Positions 51,445 through 59,410 of a DNA stretch of 64,000 nt are shown piece by piece. The position numbers and the translations under genes are program-made. The DNA comes from CBDDFS01 sp965227255 (GTDB lineage: Bacteria > Bacteroidota > Bacteroidia > Flavobacteriales_E > Vicingaceae), in contig CBDDFS010000007.1 of NCBI GenBank assembly GCA_965227255.1, positions 1 through 64,000 on the forward strand. The letters run 5' to 3'. How positions within the stretch are numbered: the first letter of the stretch is position 1; each line of letters begins with the position of its first letter. Below the pieces are notes generated by a model. The model was given only the letters and a program-made list of their open reading frames with translations. It had not been told where the DNA came from and did no database searches.

Positions 51445-52215
51445 TTACTCCCAGTTTCCCCTGGTATGTGGATCTGTCATGGAACCCACACGGAGTCCTT
51501 CATCAAGATCTACATATACTTCAGAAAGATCAAGGCCGTTCAGAATCTTTTCGTTACTGGCAAAAGCCTCGAAAACCTTAACCTGAAGTTTATTCTTTTC
51601 AATTTCGCTGGCCTGAAGCTCAAACTCTTGTCCACCGCTATAAGGAACATACCGCATAGAATCAACATTAAAGCTACTAGGGAATAGTGTATCACGCACA
51701 CTGATCTTGATCGTATCCCTTGTAACGATTCCAAGCTGAACCGCCTTTAATTCTGTAAGTGTATCAGGTACCGAACCAATGGCCTTTACTACAGGCATTG
51801 AATCATTTTTGACATGTGACTCAAGTTTGTCAAATGAATCAGCGTATTCGCCATATAATTTCTTGTAAGAAACCTGAGCCTTTCGGATGTCTTTAAGACT
51901 TTCGACCACCTTGCCTTCCCTGGCGGCCTGAATCTTCATGAAATCCAGTTTATTTTGAATAGAACTGTAATCGAAGTAGGCGTAAGTAAGTGAGCAAACA
52001 ACAAGAATAGCAACCAAAAGGGAAGTGAGCTTAACCGGGATAACTCCGGAATTGTGAAGTGCAATTAAAACAGATGCGCCTAAAACAGTAATGATTCCCA
52101 TCATTACCCAGGAGTTCTGACCCGACCCACCGGCAATAATCAGCAGGATGATCATGAAGATGAACAACAAAGTGGCAAATCCGTATCTGCTCAGTATTTC
52201 TTTAATATTTCCCAT
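51445..52215 (-). CDS. membrane-anchored hypothetical protein
   Basis: A 256-residue protein with three N-terminal membrane segments (ATLLFIFMIILLIIAGG, WVMMGIITVLGASVLIAL, LTSLLVAILVVCSLTYAYF). They are followed by a short coiled-coil (LDFMKIQAAREGKVVESLKDIRKAQVSYKKLYG) and a beta-rich periplasmic part with a CDS end DPHTRGNWE. Common in Cytophagales upstream of DUF3822-rsmD-coaD, but I know no function. A TAGATTTG element lies 27 nt upstream. Confidence 0.75.
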   Translation of the reverse strand: MGNIKEILSRYGFATLLFIFMIILLIIAGGSGQNSWVMMGIITVLGASVLIALHNSGVIPVKLTSLLVAILVVCSLTYAYFDYSSIQNKLDFMKIQAAREGKVVESLKDIRKAQVSYKKLYGEYADSFDKLESHVKNDSMPVVKAIGSVPDTLTELKAVQLGIVTRDTIKISVRDTLFPSSFNVDSMRYVPYSGGQEFELQASEIEKNKLQVKVFEAFASNEKILNGLDLSEVYVDLDEGLRVGSMTDPHTRGNWE

Positions 52216-52457
52216 TTCAATTATTTCTTAGAATAACGGCCACAAATCTACAATATTTTTTAAGAGAAAATGGTCCGTCTTTGTGCTTCTATTCCGCTTG
52301 ATATGATTACTTGATTCTAAATTACTTTAAGGTTAACAATAGCATAGTTTAACCCTATCTATCCCTCAGATCATCAATAAATTATCAGCTCAAATCTCTG
52401 AAAAGGCTGGCTAAGTGGTGAACCGGAGCATCCTTTGGAAGAAATCGAATTTGGATG
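52216..52457. other. 242-bp gap with no gene seen
   Basis: Apart from the promoter element near 52243-52250, I see no ORF, RNA or strong hairpin here. The sequence is AT-rich and unremarkable. Confidence 0.6.
52243..52250 (-). promoter_or_regulatory. putative -7 promoter element (TAGATTTG)
   Basis: A perfect TAnnTTTG on the minus strand, 27 nt before the ATG at 52215; it may start the membrane protein-DUF3822-rsmD-coaD transcript. No clear -33 TTG. Confidence 0.45.
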
Positions 52458-52858
52458 TCAATTCGTTCTGCTTGATAAAGTATCGGGATGAATTAAATCA
52501 AATTCAAATGTATCGTTCTTAGTATGCCTTATTACTTTGTGCCTATAATAAACGACTATTTGATGGTTAGAACTATCTGAATTCATATAGCCTGAAATTC
52601 TTGTAGAGTCACCTTTCCAAGGTACAACCCGATTAGAGCGATATTGTTTTGTTGCGTCTTCAACGTCAATCATTCCCTCCCCAAATATTTTAAATCTTAA
52701 TTCTTCACATTCCTCAAAAAGGGTGTCGCATTCGTAATTAAATAATGTGAAATATATTGAGTCTACTGATATTAAAGTTGGTTCAAAATCTTCAGTTTCA
52801 GATTTCTCCTGACAAGAGTATATAAGAATTAAAAAAAAAAAAATAGAAAGTATTTCAT
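52458..52858 (-). pseudogene. small lipoprotein gene out of frame at a 13-T homopolymer (possible phase-variable ORF)
   Basis: Read from ATG 52858 the gene begins ATG AAA TAC TTT CTA and then hits a run of 13 T (52831-52843 on the plus strand as A). With 13 T the frame ends at once in TAA. Adding one T (or removing two) restores a 133-residue ORF running to the stop at 52458. It starts KYFLFFFFLILIYSC, a clean lipoprotein signal with lipobox LIYSC, followed by QEKSETEDFEPTLISVDSIYF and a domain ending HPDTLSSRTN. In this sequence only the last 71 codons stay open, from an internal ATG at 52673. The homopolymer may be a slippage switch or a sequencing error. Confidence 0.75.
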
Positions 52859-52942
52859 TTTGATAAAATTACTAATTGCTTCTATGACTGTATTCAAATA
52901 TTGAAAGTATACCGAATAATATTGATGAGAATATGGTCATTG

Positions 52943-53425
52943 TCAAAACGTTGGTATCTCTCCCAGCCACATAATGATCTCGGCAACCAGTCCTCCCAAA
53001 GTAACAGCACCCCAGAAGAATTTGATCGTAGTTGATGAATCTATATTCTTCGACATGCCCAGACCTCTCATTTGAATAATTCCGGGATGACTCGCTAACT
53101 TATCCGCCCCTCCCCATCCAAAAATCCAGAATGAACCAAGGGCCCAGATCATAATGAGGGAAAAATGAAATAAAAGGACAAATGGATTCATTGCAGCTGG
53201 AGAAAAATATTGAAACAGAGATTTGGTCATCCCTGTGATCTGACCCAAACCCATGACCAGCCATGGAATGCTCGCAAAAAGAATGAAGCCTTTAATGATC
53301 TGAAGGTAACCCGGACGGAGATCAGGATTTTCTTTAATGTATTCTTGAGCTCGACGCCACATAACAAATCCGTTTATAAAATTTACGGCGATTAAAACGA
53401 GCCAGAAGTTTTCGATAAGATTCAT
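52943..53425 (-). CDS. four-TM hypothetical membrane protein
   Basis: A 160-residue protein with four membrane segments: FWLVLIAVNFINGFVMW, IIKGFILFASIPWLVMGLG, NPFVLLFHFSLIMIWALGSFWIFGW and TIKFFWGAVTLGGLVAEIIMWL. There is no catalytic motif. No family is recognised beyond similar lineage-specific proteins. The start is ATG 53425, preceded at 4 bp by the stop of a very short membrane ORF. The gene is part of a patch of small secreted and membrane genes on the minus strand. Confidence 0.7.
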   Translation of the reverse strand: MNLIENFWLVLIAVNFINGFVMWRRAQEYIKENPDLRPGYLQIIKGFILFASIPWLVMGLGQITGMTKSLFQYFSPAAMNPFVLLFHFSLIMIWALGSFWIFGWGGADKLASHPGIIQMRGLGMSKNIDSSTTIKFFWGAVTLGGLVAEIIMWLGEIPTF

Positions 53426-53428
53426 TCT

Positions 53429-53533
53429 TTATGATACTTGATTAATAAAGGAATTGGCTTCTCTAAAATTAGATAACACGAAATAAGCAGTTATAATTAA
53501 TAGTGATAATAAAAGTGAAAAAAGAAGTGTCAT
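53429..53533 (-). CDS. possible 34-residue single-TM micro-protein
   Basis: An ORF starting ATG at 53533 and reading TLLFSLLLSLLIITAYFVLS then about 13 polar residues to TAA at 53429-53431, 3 bp before the start of the four-TM gene. The strongly hydrophobic stretch and its tight placement before the next gene suggest a co-translated small membrane protein. At this length chance is a real alternative. Confidence 0.35.
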   Translation of the reverse strand: MTLLFSLLLSLLIITAYFVLSNFREANSFINQVS

Positions 53534-53564
53534 TCTTTTAGTTTTTGATTTCTGTCCACATAAC

Positions 53565-54200
53565 TTATTTGGATCTTTTTAATTCTTCAATCGCTTCTTC
53601 ATATTTCGCATAACTCGAATCATCATGATTGTCATAAACAAGCATGTTCATATCTACTATGCTGTCTCCTTGAATCCTGTAGAATTCGTAGTAATTACGG
53701 CCTGAACTCACATAGCTTTCTACCACATTGGCATCGTAGTTCATTTTTGGATTTTTGATCTCATCGAAGCCTCTGATCAATTGTATTGTATCATTTTCAG
53801 GATCGATGAGAAAAAGAAAATAGGTCCAGTTGCTTCTGACATCAGATGAATTCTGAACAAGTATATCTTTTATGCTGTCACCATTAAAATCCCGCCACTC
53901 AACTTCCCCGACCCTGCTGTAAATTGAATCGTGGTAGATTTTGCGGTCAAGGTTGGTTATCTCCAGTGTGGCATTTGGAACGTTTTGGTCGAATATGTTC
54001 TTCTTGTCAAAGATCTCCACCTTCGCCGTATAGAAATTTCCTTTTTGAACCAACAGGGCCATTGTACCAGAATTTTCATTGGCTTCTTCCTGTATTTCTG
54101 CTTCAGGTTCGGTCGAACATGACTGTAACGCGACTAAAAGACAAAACGAAAGAAAACTTTTACTCAGAAAAGAATATGATCTTCGGAAAAATTGAATCAT
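53565..54200 (-). CDS. lipoprotein, function unknown
   Basis: About 211 residues from ATG 54200 (a longer start at 54224 overlaps the upstream gene). The signal ends in a lipobox (SFCLLVALQSC), followed by an acidic linker (STEPEAEIQEEANENSG). The mature part ALLVQKGNFYTAKVEIFDKKNIF and FNGDSIKDILVQNSSDVRSNWTYFLFL has a DxDxxxD-like Ca-binding FG-GAP flavour (DFNGDSIKDILV). Known function none. It overlaps or closely follows the secreted gene upstream. Confidence 0.7.
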   Translation of the reverse strand: MIQFFRRSYSFLSKSFLSFCLLVALQSCSTEPEAEIQEEANENSGTMALLVQKGNFYTAKVEIFDKKNIFDQNVPNATLEITNLDRKIYHDSIYSRVGEVEWRDFNGDSIKDILVQNSSDVRSNWTYFLFLIDPENDTIQLIRGFDEIKNPKMNYDANVVESYVSSGRNYYEFYRIQGDSIVDMNMLVYDNHDDSSYAKYEEAIEELKRSK

Positions 54201-54216
54201 GTGAATCGACTTGAAT

Positions 54217-54777
54217 CTATTCATCGTAATAAGTGTACTCTACAAATTCGATTTTGTAAGGCTTCATCTTATTATCATTCCGCAGATCCGAAAGGAAACC
54301 TCTCTTAGGAGTAAAATAGACACCTTCTTTCACCAAACCATTTTCATGCATCAGCTGGTCGCAATATCCATAGCACATTTTAATTGGTGGAAAATGACCA
54401 AAATAGATCGTATCTCCATCATCAACACGAAAGGTTGATATTTTAATCACGTCTGAAGTATCGTATTTCACCTCCAATCGAGAATATGTCCAGTCTGAAA
54501 CCGGCGTATAAGTGTACGTAGCTGATGTATCACCATCCTCAAAGTAATATTGATGAATAAGCCACCCATTGCGGTCATACTCTTCAACTCTCTTTAAATA
54601 ACAATCCGTGGTATCTTTCTTTATTAACCAACAAGATCTGTGCGAAGCCGATTTGACATGATTCGCAGCTAAAGATTCTGTTTTGTTATATACACTCCCC
54701 CACCTTTCTGTTCTTTGTCCAAAAACCGAGGACATCAGAAAGATCATCGAAAAAAATATGTAGGGCTTAATTACCAT
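54217..54777 (-). CDS. secreted hypothetical protein
   Basis: A 186-residue protein with a signal peptide (PYIFFSMIFLMSSVFGQ). The mature part has repeated short strand-turn pieces (YNKTESLAANH, RVEEYDRNGWLIHQYYFEDGDTSATYTY) like those of MORN/YD-type antitoxin-like or wedge repeats found in Bacteroidota secreted proteins. No function is recognised. It is the first gene of the small minus-strand patch and is divergent from the His/Cys-rich gene. Confidence 0.65.
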   Translation of the reverse strand: MVIKPYIFFSMIFLMSSVFGQRTERWGSVYNKTESLAANHVKSASHRSCWLIKKDTTDCYLKRVEEYDRNGWLIHQYYFEDGDTSATYTYTPVSDWTYSRLEVKYDTSDVIKISTFRVDDGDTIYFGHFPPIKMCYGYCDQLMHENGLVKEGVYFTPKRGFLSDLRNDNKMKPYKIEFVEYTYYDE

Positions 54778-54929
54778 TTCAATGTCACTAATAAATATAA
54801 CGAATTCATATTATGCCCATTGTCCTTAAATTCAACTTAGCTCTCACGAGCATGAATTTCATTAACAAGATTTAAGAATAAAACACTCCGCATTCACATA
54901 TTTTATAAGTCTGATTTTCAGCGATTTTC

Positions 54930-54937
54930 TAAGTTTG
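54930..54937 (+). promoter_or_regulatory. putative -7 promoter element of the His/Cys-rich gene (TAAGTTTG)
   Basis: A perfect TAnnTTTG, 22 nt before the ATG at 54960. The upstream region is AT-rich, but an exact -33 TTG at the usual spacing is not evident. Confidence 0.5.
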
Positions 54938-54959
54938 TAGAAATTTTAAAACTCAGGTT

Positions 54960-55445
54960 ATGTTAGCTGTAATTGGTATATCATTATCACTTCTGGTGAT
55001 ATTAAGCGGTCTTTACCTTCTGGCGAAGTCCAAGAAGGAATCATTAGGAAATCTGTACATCTTTTCGTCTTACAGTGCAATCGTTCTTGGAGGTCTTTTA
55101 TTTGCCGGAACCATTGTGGGAGGTGCAATGAAGATGCATCATCACAGAAATTATTCTCCTCATCACGGAATTCATAGCTCCTCACATTGTGGTGGAGGAT
55201 CCTGCCATATGAATGCCTATTCACAAGGTCATTGCGCCAAGGGTGGTAAATGTGCACGTAGCGGACAGTGCTCAGGCAAATGTGGTAACGGGGGCCAAGG
55301 AGGTCATGGACATCATGAAGGCGGACATGGACATCACGGCGATCACCATGGAGGTAAAATGCACAAGAAGATGAGAAAACACCATGACGGTGACTCAAAA
55401 GTTGAGATCGAAATTGAAATAGACGAGGAAGACGACGACGAATAG
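54960..55445 (+). CDS. His/Cys/Gly-rich two-TM membrane protein
   Basis: A 161-residue protein. Two membrane segments (VIGISLSLLVILSGLYLLA at about 4-22 and FSSYSAIVLGGLLFAGTIVGGA at about 35-56) are followed by a soluble tail dense in His, Cys and Gly: SSHCGGGSCHMN, GHCAKGGKCARSGQCSGKCGNGG, and GHGHHEGGHGHHGDHHGGKMHKK. It ends in an acidic segment (EIEIEIDEEDDDE). The tail looks like a metal buffer or chaperone (Cu, Zn or Ni), facing either side of the inner membrane. No named family is recognised. Its stop abuts the stop of the convergent gene with no spacer. Confidence 0.75.
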   Translation: MLAVIGISLSLLVILSGLYLLAKSKKESLGNLYIFSSYSAIVLGGLLFAGTIVGGAMKMHHHRNYSPHHGIHSSSHCGGGSCHMNAYSQGHCAKGGKCARSGQCSGKCGNGGQGGHGHHEGGHGHHGDHHGGKMHKKMRKHHDGDSKVEIEIEIDEEDDDE

Positions 55446-55970
55446 TTACTTCTTCCCGAAACAGATAAGCTGCCTTTTCAGAGCATCCTTGTTGGATGTG
55501 ACGGGCAGCTTTTTCTTTTGTCCACCTTGCGGACTAAAATGAATAGCCGCAAGATCAGATTTGGTAAAGAACTTCATGTGATCTTCCGTCATATTGAATA
55601 CAGCAAGAATCAGCTCAACTCCCTGGGCATTCATGCCCTGCATAGTATACATCTCCAATTCCAGAATGTATCCATTTGCAAGTTCTATCCCTACCTTCTC
55701 CTCTAGTGGAACAGCTCTTGAAGCGAATTGATAAGTAATGGCAAGGTAATAGTTGGATTCAATCATCTGAACTGAAATAGCCACACCCATGTCGGATGTT
55801 TGAGCCACCAATTCAGGGTCGATGTAATAGGTTGTATGATCACTACCTTGTGTAGTTGATTTCACCTGACACTGAGCCATGGTGAGATTTGACATTAGCA
55901 CCAGGGATAGAAATAAGATCAGTTTATTTCCTCTTCTTCGCTTCAACTTTAAACTCTCTTTTATCTGCAT
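55446..55970 (-). CDS. secreted hypothetical protein
   Basis: A 174-residue protein with a basic n-region and signal peptide (KRRRGNKLILFLSLVLMSNLTMAQ). The mature part is a small beta-rich domain (TTYYIDPELVAQTSDMGVAISVQMIESNYYLAITYQF, then VGIELANGYILELEMYTMQG) ending with KRQLICFGKK. No family is recognised. The ATG lies 47 bp inside the 3' end of the upstream Asp-box gene, so translation is probably coupled to it. Confidence 0.7.
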   Translation of the reverse strand: MQIKESLKLKRRRGNKLILFLSLVLMSNLTMAQCQVKSTTQGSDHTTYYIDPELVAQTSDMGVAISVQMIESNYYLAITYQFASRAVPLEEKVGIELANGYILELEMYTMQGMNAQGVELILAVFNMTEDHMKFFTKSDLAAIHFSPQGGQKKKLPVTSNKDALKRQLICFGKK

Positions 55971-58809
55971 ACATCTTAGTTTTGGTCGATATGACCAGAT
56001 TATATATTCCGGGTTTTAAATAATACTTCCCATTTTCAGCCTTTTCAATTTCCCTGTCTTTTTCATCCAACAAAGACTTGTATTTTTTAAGTGCACTTTC
56101 ATTGAATGAAAGGTCATATTCAAGGTAATTCATTCCTGCATCCAGGGTATCAGCTCTGCTATAAACAACAAATCCCGATTCATACTGAATCTGAGTTATG
56201 TAGATCCCTTCTTTCTTAACATAAACAGGGATCTTCAAATTCGCTTCATACTCTTCACCCCAGTTGCTGAACTTCTTTCCCCAGTAATCATTGTATTTAA
56301 CAGACGACAATTTGAATAAATGGATGCCTTCGGCTAAAATATTCTCATTCATTTTTTGAAGCTCCGACAATTGAAGTTTGTAAATAGATCTGCCGTGAGT
56401 TCCAATGAGCAGGTCTTTTTCTCTTTTCTGAATAGTTAGATCATGCACAGCTACTGAAGGCATTGCTTTTATGTGATAAAAATTCGCACCCCTGTCCAGT
56501 GAAATATACAATCCATGGTCGCTTCCAACATAAAGGACATTTTCATTTTCCGTATCCTCCTGGATTACATTCAATGGTTCCAGAGGTAGATTCTTACCAA
56601 TTCTTTGCCATGTCTTTCCTCTGTCTTCAGAAACATAGGCGTAAGCATCAAAATGATCCCAGCGATATCCATTCAAGGTTGCATAAACACGATTGGTATC
56701 ATGACCGGAAGCCTGAATCCTGGTGACCCACATGTTTTGAGGAAGTCCGGCTGAAATATTTTCCCAATTGTAACCCAGATCATCCGATCTATAGATCAAA
56801 CCATCATCCGTGCCCAGATAAATTAAACCAAACTGAAGAGGAGATTCATGAATGATCGTCAAGGTGCCAAAGGACACATTGCCTTTCTTGCCTCCTTTGG
56901 TAAGATCTCTTGAAGAAAGGTCATAGTCATTACCCTGATTCAGGGATCTGTGGAATTTATTCGAACCAAAGTAGAAAACGTCTTCGTTGTGCTTTGAAAG
57001 CCAAATCGGACTCTGCCAATTGAATCGCAAAGGCCTTTCACCCAATTCATGTCTTGGTGTCACTTTATGATGCTTTCCACCTTCACGATTAAAGCGGAAA
57101 TAGTGACCGAATTGATAACCCGTGTAAACCGTTTTATTATCTCTTGAATCAATGGCAACTTTAAAACCATCTCCACCAAGAATTCTTTTGTAGGGATATT
57201 TTCCCACTCCTTCCCAGCGGCTGCCTTCTTTATATGTTGATGGGCCTACCCATACGCCGTTGTCCTGGAGACCACCGTAGACATTGTAAGGTTTTGCATT
57301 ATCGACACTTACAGTGTAGAACTGACCGACAGGAGGTGATTTTACCTTCAACCAATTCTCACCGTCGTCGTATGAGATATTTAATCCACCGTCGTTTCCG
57401 TTAATCAGATGACCTTCCTTGTAAGGACTTACCCATAGGGCATGATGATCAACATGCTGATTGTCCCCATTGATTGATTTAAAAGTTTTCCCACCATCAT
57501 CACTTTTAAGCAAGGGAACACCTGTGATATAGACCTTATCAGGATTGGTTTTCGAAACCCTTATTTGCCCAAAATAATAACCATAAGTATATACCAGATC
57601 ATCAATGTATTCGTCATGTGTTCTAACCCAGTATTCTCCTGCCAGATCGTAAACGAAGACTTCAGCACCAACCACTTCCGTATCGAATAAGTCCCGATTG
57701 GCATCCTCCACATAATCCACGAGGTGATGTGGTAAAATTTCTCCGGCTTCCACAAGGTTTTTTAATGAATCTGCTGTGAGTTCTTTCGGGAAAGAATACT
57801 TCCTGAGATATTTGGTAAGATCATCATTATTAAGATCGAGGAATTTTTCCTTGCTCATTTCTCTCAGATCATCTTTTGTGACGGCTTCCTTTTTCTTCTC
57901 CTCTTCCTCCGGTCTTTCGTTTTGATTATCAAGAACGGCAAATATCTTTTTGCCATCGCCTGTTATATCCAGACCTATCCTACCTATGCCATCACCAATG
58001 GCAAAACCGCTGCCATCACCGGATATATTATCCCAATTCTCACCTCCGTCATCCGATTGATAAATACCTGACTGTTTTCCTCCCTCAACAAAATTCCATG
58101 CTCTTCTTTCCCTGTGCCACATAGCTGCGAATAACTGGTCGGGATTGTCCGGATGAATGACAAGGTCAATTCCCCCAGTATTTTCATCAATAAAAAGCAC
58201 CTTATTCCAGCTTTCTCCTCCATCTGTTGACTTATAAATTCCTCTGTCTTCGTTGGGTGAATACAGGTGTCCCAGAACGGCAACCCATAAGATCTTCGGG
58301 TCTTCCGGATGTAAAATAACTCGTCCAATATGATGAGATTCAATCAGCCCTTTGTGCTCCCAGCTCTTTCCTTTGTCAGTACTTCTGAACATTCCCAACC
58401 CGGCATAGGAAGACCGGCTCGAATTGTTCTCTCCGCTTCCAATCCAGATGATATCATTTTTCCAGTCAACGGCTATATCACCTATGGTCATGACCATTTC
58501 ATGATCAAACAGAGAAGTATAGGACTGGCCATTATTTTCAGTGTAGAACAGTCCACCAGAAGCGTATGCAATGTAAAATATATTGGGGTCTTCCGGAGAA
58601 ACTTCGAGATCTGTGATTCGGCCACCCATGATGGTGGGTCCGATATTTGAAATCTCCAGATTCGACATGATGTTTTTCTCTTCTTTTGCCCTTTTTTGAT
58701 AGGACTCAAGTCTTTCTTCGGCCTTCGTGGCAGGCGGTATGTCTTGAGATATGGCATCTCCGGTAAAAAGCAGAAATACCAGGCTTTGGAAAATATGTTT
58801 ACATTTCAT
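55924..58809 (-). CDS. secreted sortilin/Asp-box (BNR-like) beta-propeller protein
   Basis: A 961-residue protein with a signal peptide (HIFQSLVFLLFTGDAISQ) and tandem beta-propeller blades carrying Asp boxes: STDKGKSWEHKG, STDGGESWNKV, SDDGGENWDNI, SYDDGENWLKV, SDDLGYNWENI, SEDRGKTWQRI and SLDRGANFYHI. Blades begin IFYIAYASGGLFYTENNGQ. The architecture is that of VPS10/sortilin-like 'glycosyl hydrolase' proteins widespread in Bacteroidota, where no glycosidase activity is shown. A C-terminal beta domain follows from about residue 830. No canonical T9SS sorting domain is seen. It is divergent from the macrodomain gene across 36 bp. Confidence 0.85.
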   Translation of the reverse strand: MKCKHIFQSLVFLLFTGDAISQDIPPATKAEERLESYQKRAKEEKNIMSNLEISNIGPTIMGGRITDLEVSPEDPNIFYIAYASGGLFYTENNGQSYTSLFDHEMVMTIGDIAVDWKNDIIWIGSGENNSSRSSYAGLGMFRSTDKGKSWEHKGLIESHHIGRVILHPEDPKILWVAVLGHLYSPNEDRGIYKSTDGGESWNKVLFIDENTGGIDLVIHPDNPDQLFAAMWHRERRAWNFVEGGKQSGIYQSDDGGENWDNISGDGSGFAIGDGIGRIGLDITGDGKKIFAVLDNQNERPEEEEKKKEAVTKDDLREMSKEKFLDLNNDDLTKYLRKYSFPKELTADSLKNLVEAGEILPHHLVDYVEDANRDLFDTEVVGAEVFVYDLAGEYWVRTHDEYIDDLVYTYGYYFGQIRVSKTNPDKVYITGVPLLKSDDGGKTFKSINGDNQHVDHHALWVSPYKEGHLINGNDGGLNISYDDGENWLKVKSPPVGQFYTVSVDNAKPYNVYGGLQDNGVWVGPSTYKEGSRWEGVGKYPYKRILGGDGFKVAIDSRDNKTVYTGYQFGHYFRFNREGGKHHKVTPRHELGERPLRFNWQSPIWLSKHNEDVFYFGSNKFHRSLNQGNDYDLSSRDLTKGGKKGNVSFGTLTIIHESPLQFGLIYLGTDDGLIYRSDDLGYNWENISAGLPQNMWVTRIQASGHDTNRVYATLNGYRWDHFDAYAYVSEDRGKTWQRIGKNLPLEPLNVIQEDTENENVLYVGSDHGLYISLDRGANFYHIKAMPSVAVHDLTIQKREKDLLIGTHGRSIYKLQLSELQKMNENILAEGIHLFKLSSVKYNDYWGKKFSNWGEEYEANLKIPVYVKKEGIYITQIQYESGFVVYSRADTLDAGMNYLEYDLSFNESALKKYKSLLDEKDREIEKAENGKYYLKPGIYNLVISTKTKMYADKREFKVEAKKRK

Positions 58810-58845
58810 GTTGACGAAAGTATAAATCTCAATCGATATAAATCT

Positions 58846-59385
58846 ATGCGTCTCTTTCGCAGAAAAACAAATGCATTGGATAAAATTGATCTCGTCAAAG
58901 GAGATATAACGGAACTGGATTGCGATGCCATAGTGAATGCTGCCAATTCAAGTTTGCTTGGTGGTGGCGGAGTCGACTGGGCTATTCATGCCAAGGCCGG
59001 TCCGGGACTTTATGCTGAATGCGAGAAATTGGGCGGTTGTCCTCCAGGTGAAAGTAGAATCACTTCTGGCCATTCTCTGAAAGCAAGGCATGTAATTCAT
59101 GCCGTAGGTCCGATTTGGCGTGATGGCAATAACGGCGAAAGGGAAACATTGAAAAATGCCTATCGCCATGCCATGCAAACAGCTTCGCAGAATAAATTAA
59201 AGAGCATTGCCTTCCCCAATATCAGCACCGGGATTTATCGATTTCCAAAAGAAGAAGCCGCCAGAATCGCAATAGAAACAGTGAAAGAAGAGATTCAAAA
59301 GAGCAAAATTTCCCGTGTTGTTTTTGCTTGTTTTGACGAAGAGAATTATCGCATTTATCAGGAACTTCTTCGTATCGATCAATAA
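58846..59385 (+). CDS. macrodomain protein (O-acetyl-ADP-ribose deacetylase-like)
   Basis: A 179-residue macrodomain from ATG 58846. It contains DITELDCDAIVNAANSSLLGGGGVDWAIHAKAGP, where the N-rich loop and GGGGVD are the ADP-ribose binding signature, then GESRITSGHSLKARHVIHAVGPIW and IAFPNISTGIYRFPKEEAARIA (second binding loop). This is the YmdB/MacroD-like class that hydrolyses O-acetyl-ADP-ribose or mono-ADP-ribosyl-protein. An upstream start at 58696 would overlap the divergent gene and adds no domain. It is a single-gene unit, convergent with the large surface protein gene. Confidence 0.9.
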   Translation: MRLFRRKTNALDKIDLVKGDITELDCDAIVNAANSSLLGGGGVDWAIHAKAGPGLYAECEKLGGCPPGESRITSGHSLKARHVIHAVGPIWRDGNNGERETLKNAYRHAMQTASQNKLKSIAFPNISTGIYRFPKEEAARIAIETVKEEIQKSKISRVVFACFDEENYRIYQELLRIDQ

Positions 59386-59410
59386 AAAGACATTTTAACG
59401 AGTCGTTATA

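Noticed and set aside
55095..55445. His-rich open frame on the opposite strand of the His/Cys-rich gene
   Set aside because: It is a shadow of the repetitive GGH/CAT codons; no start context or family, and the forward frame has membrane segments and a promoter element.
58696..58845. N-terminal extension of the macrodomain protein
   Set aside because: It is antisense to the start of the Asp-box gene and has no domain; the ATG at 58846 begins the recognisable protein.
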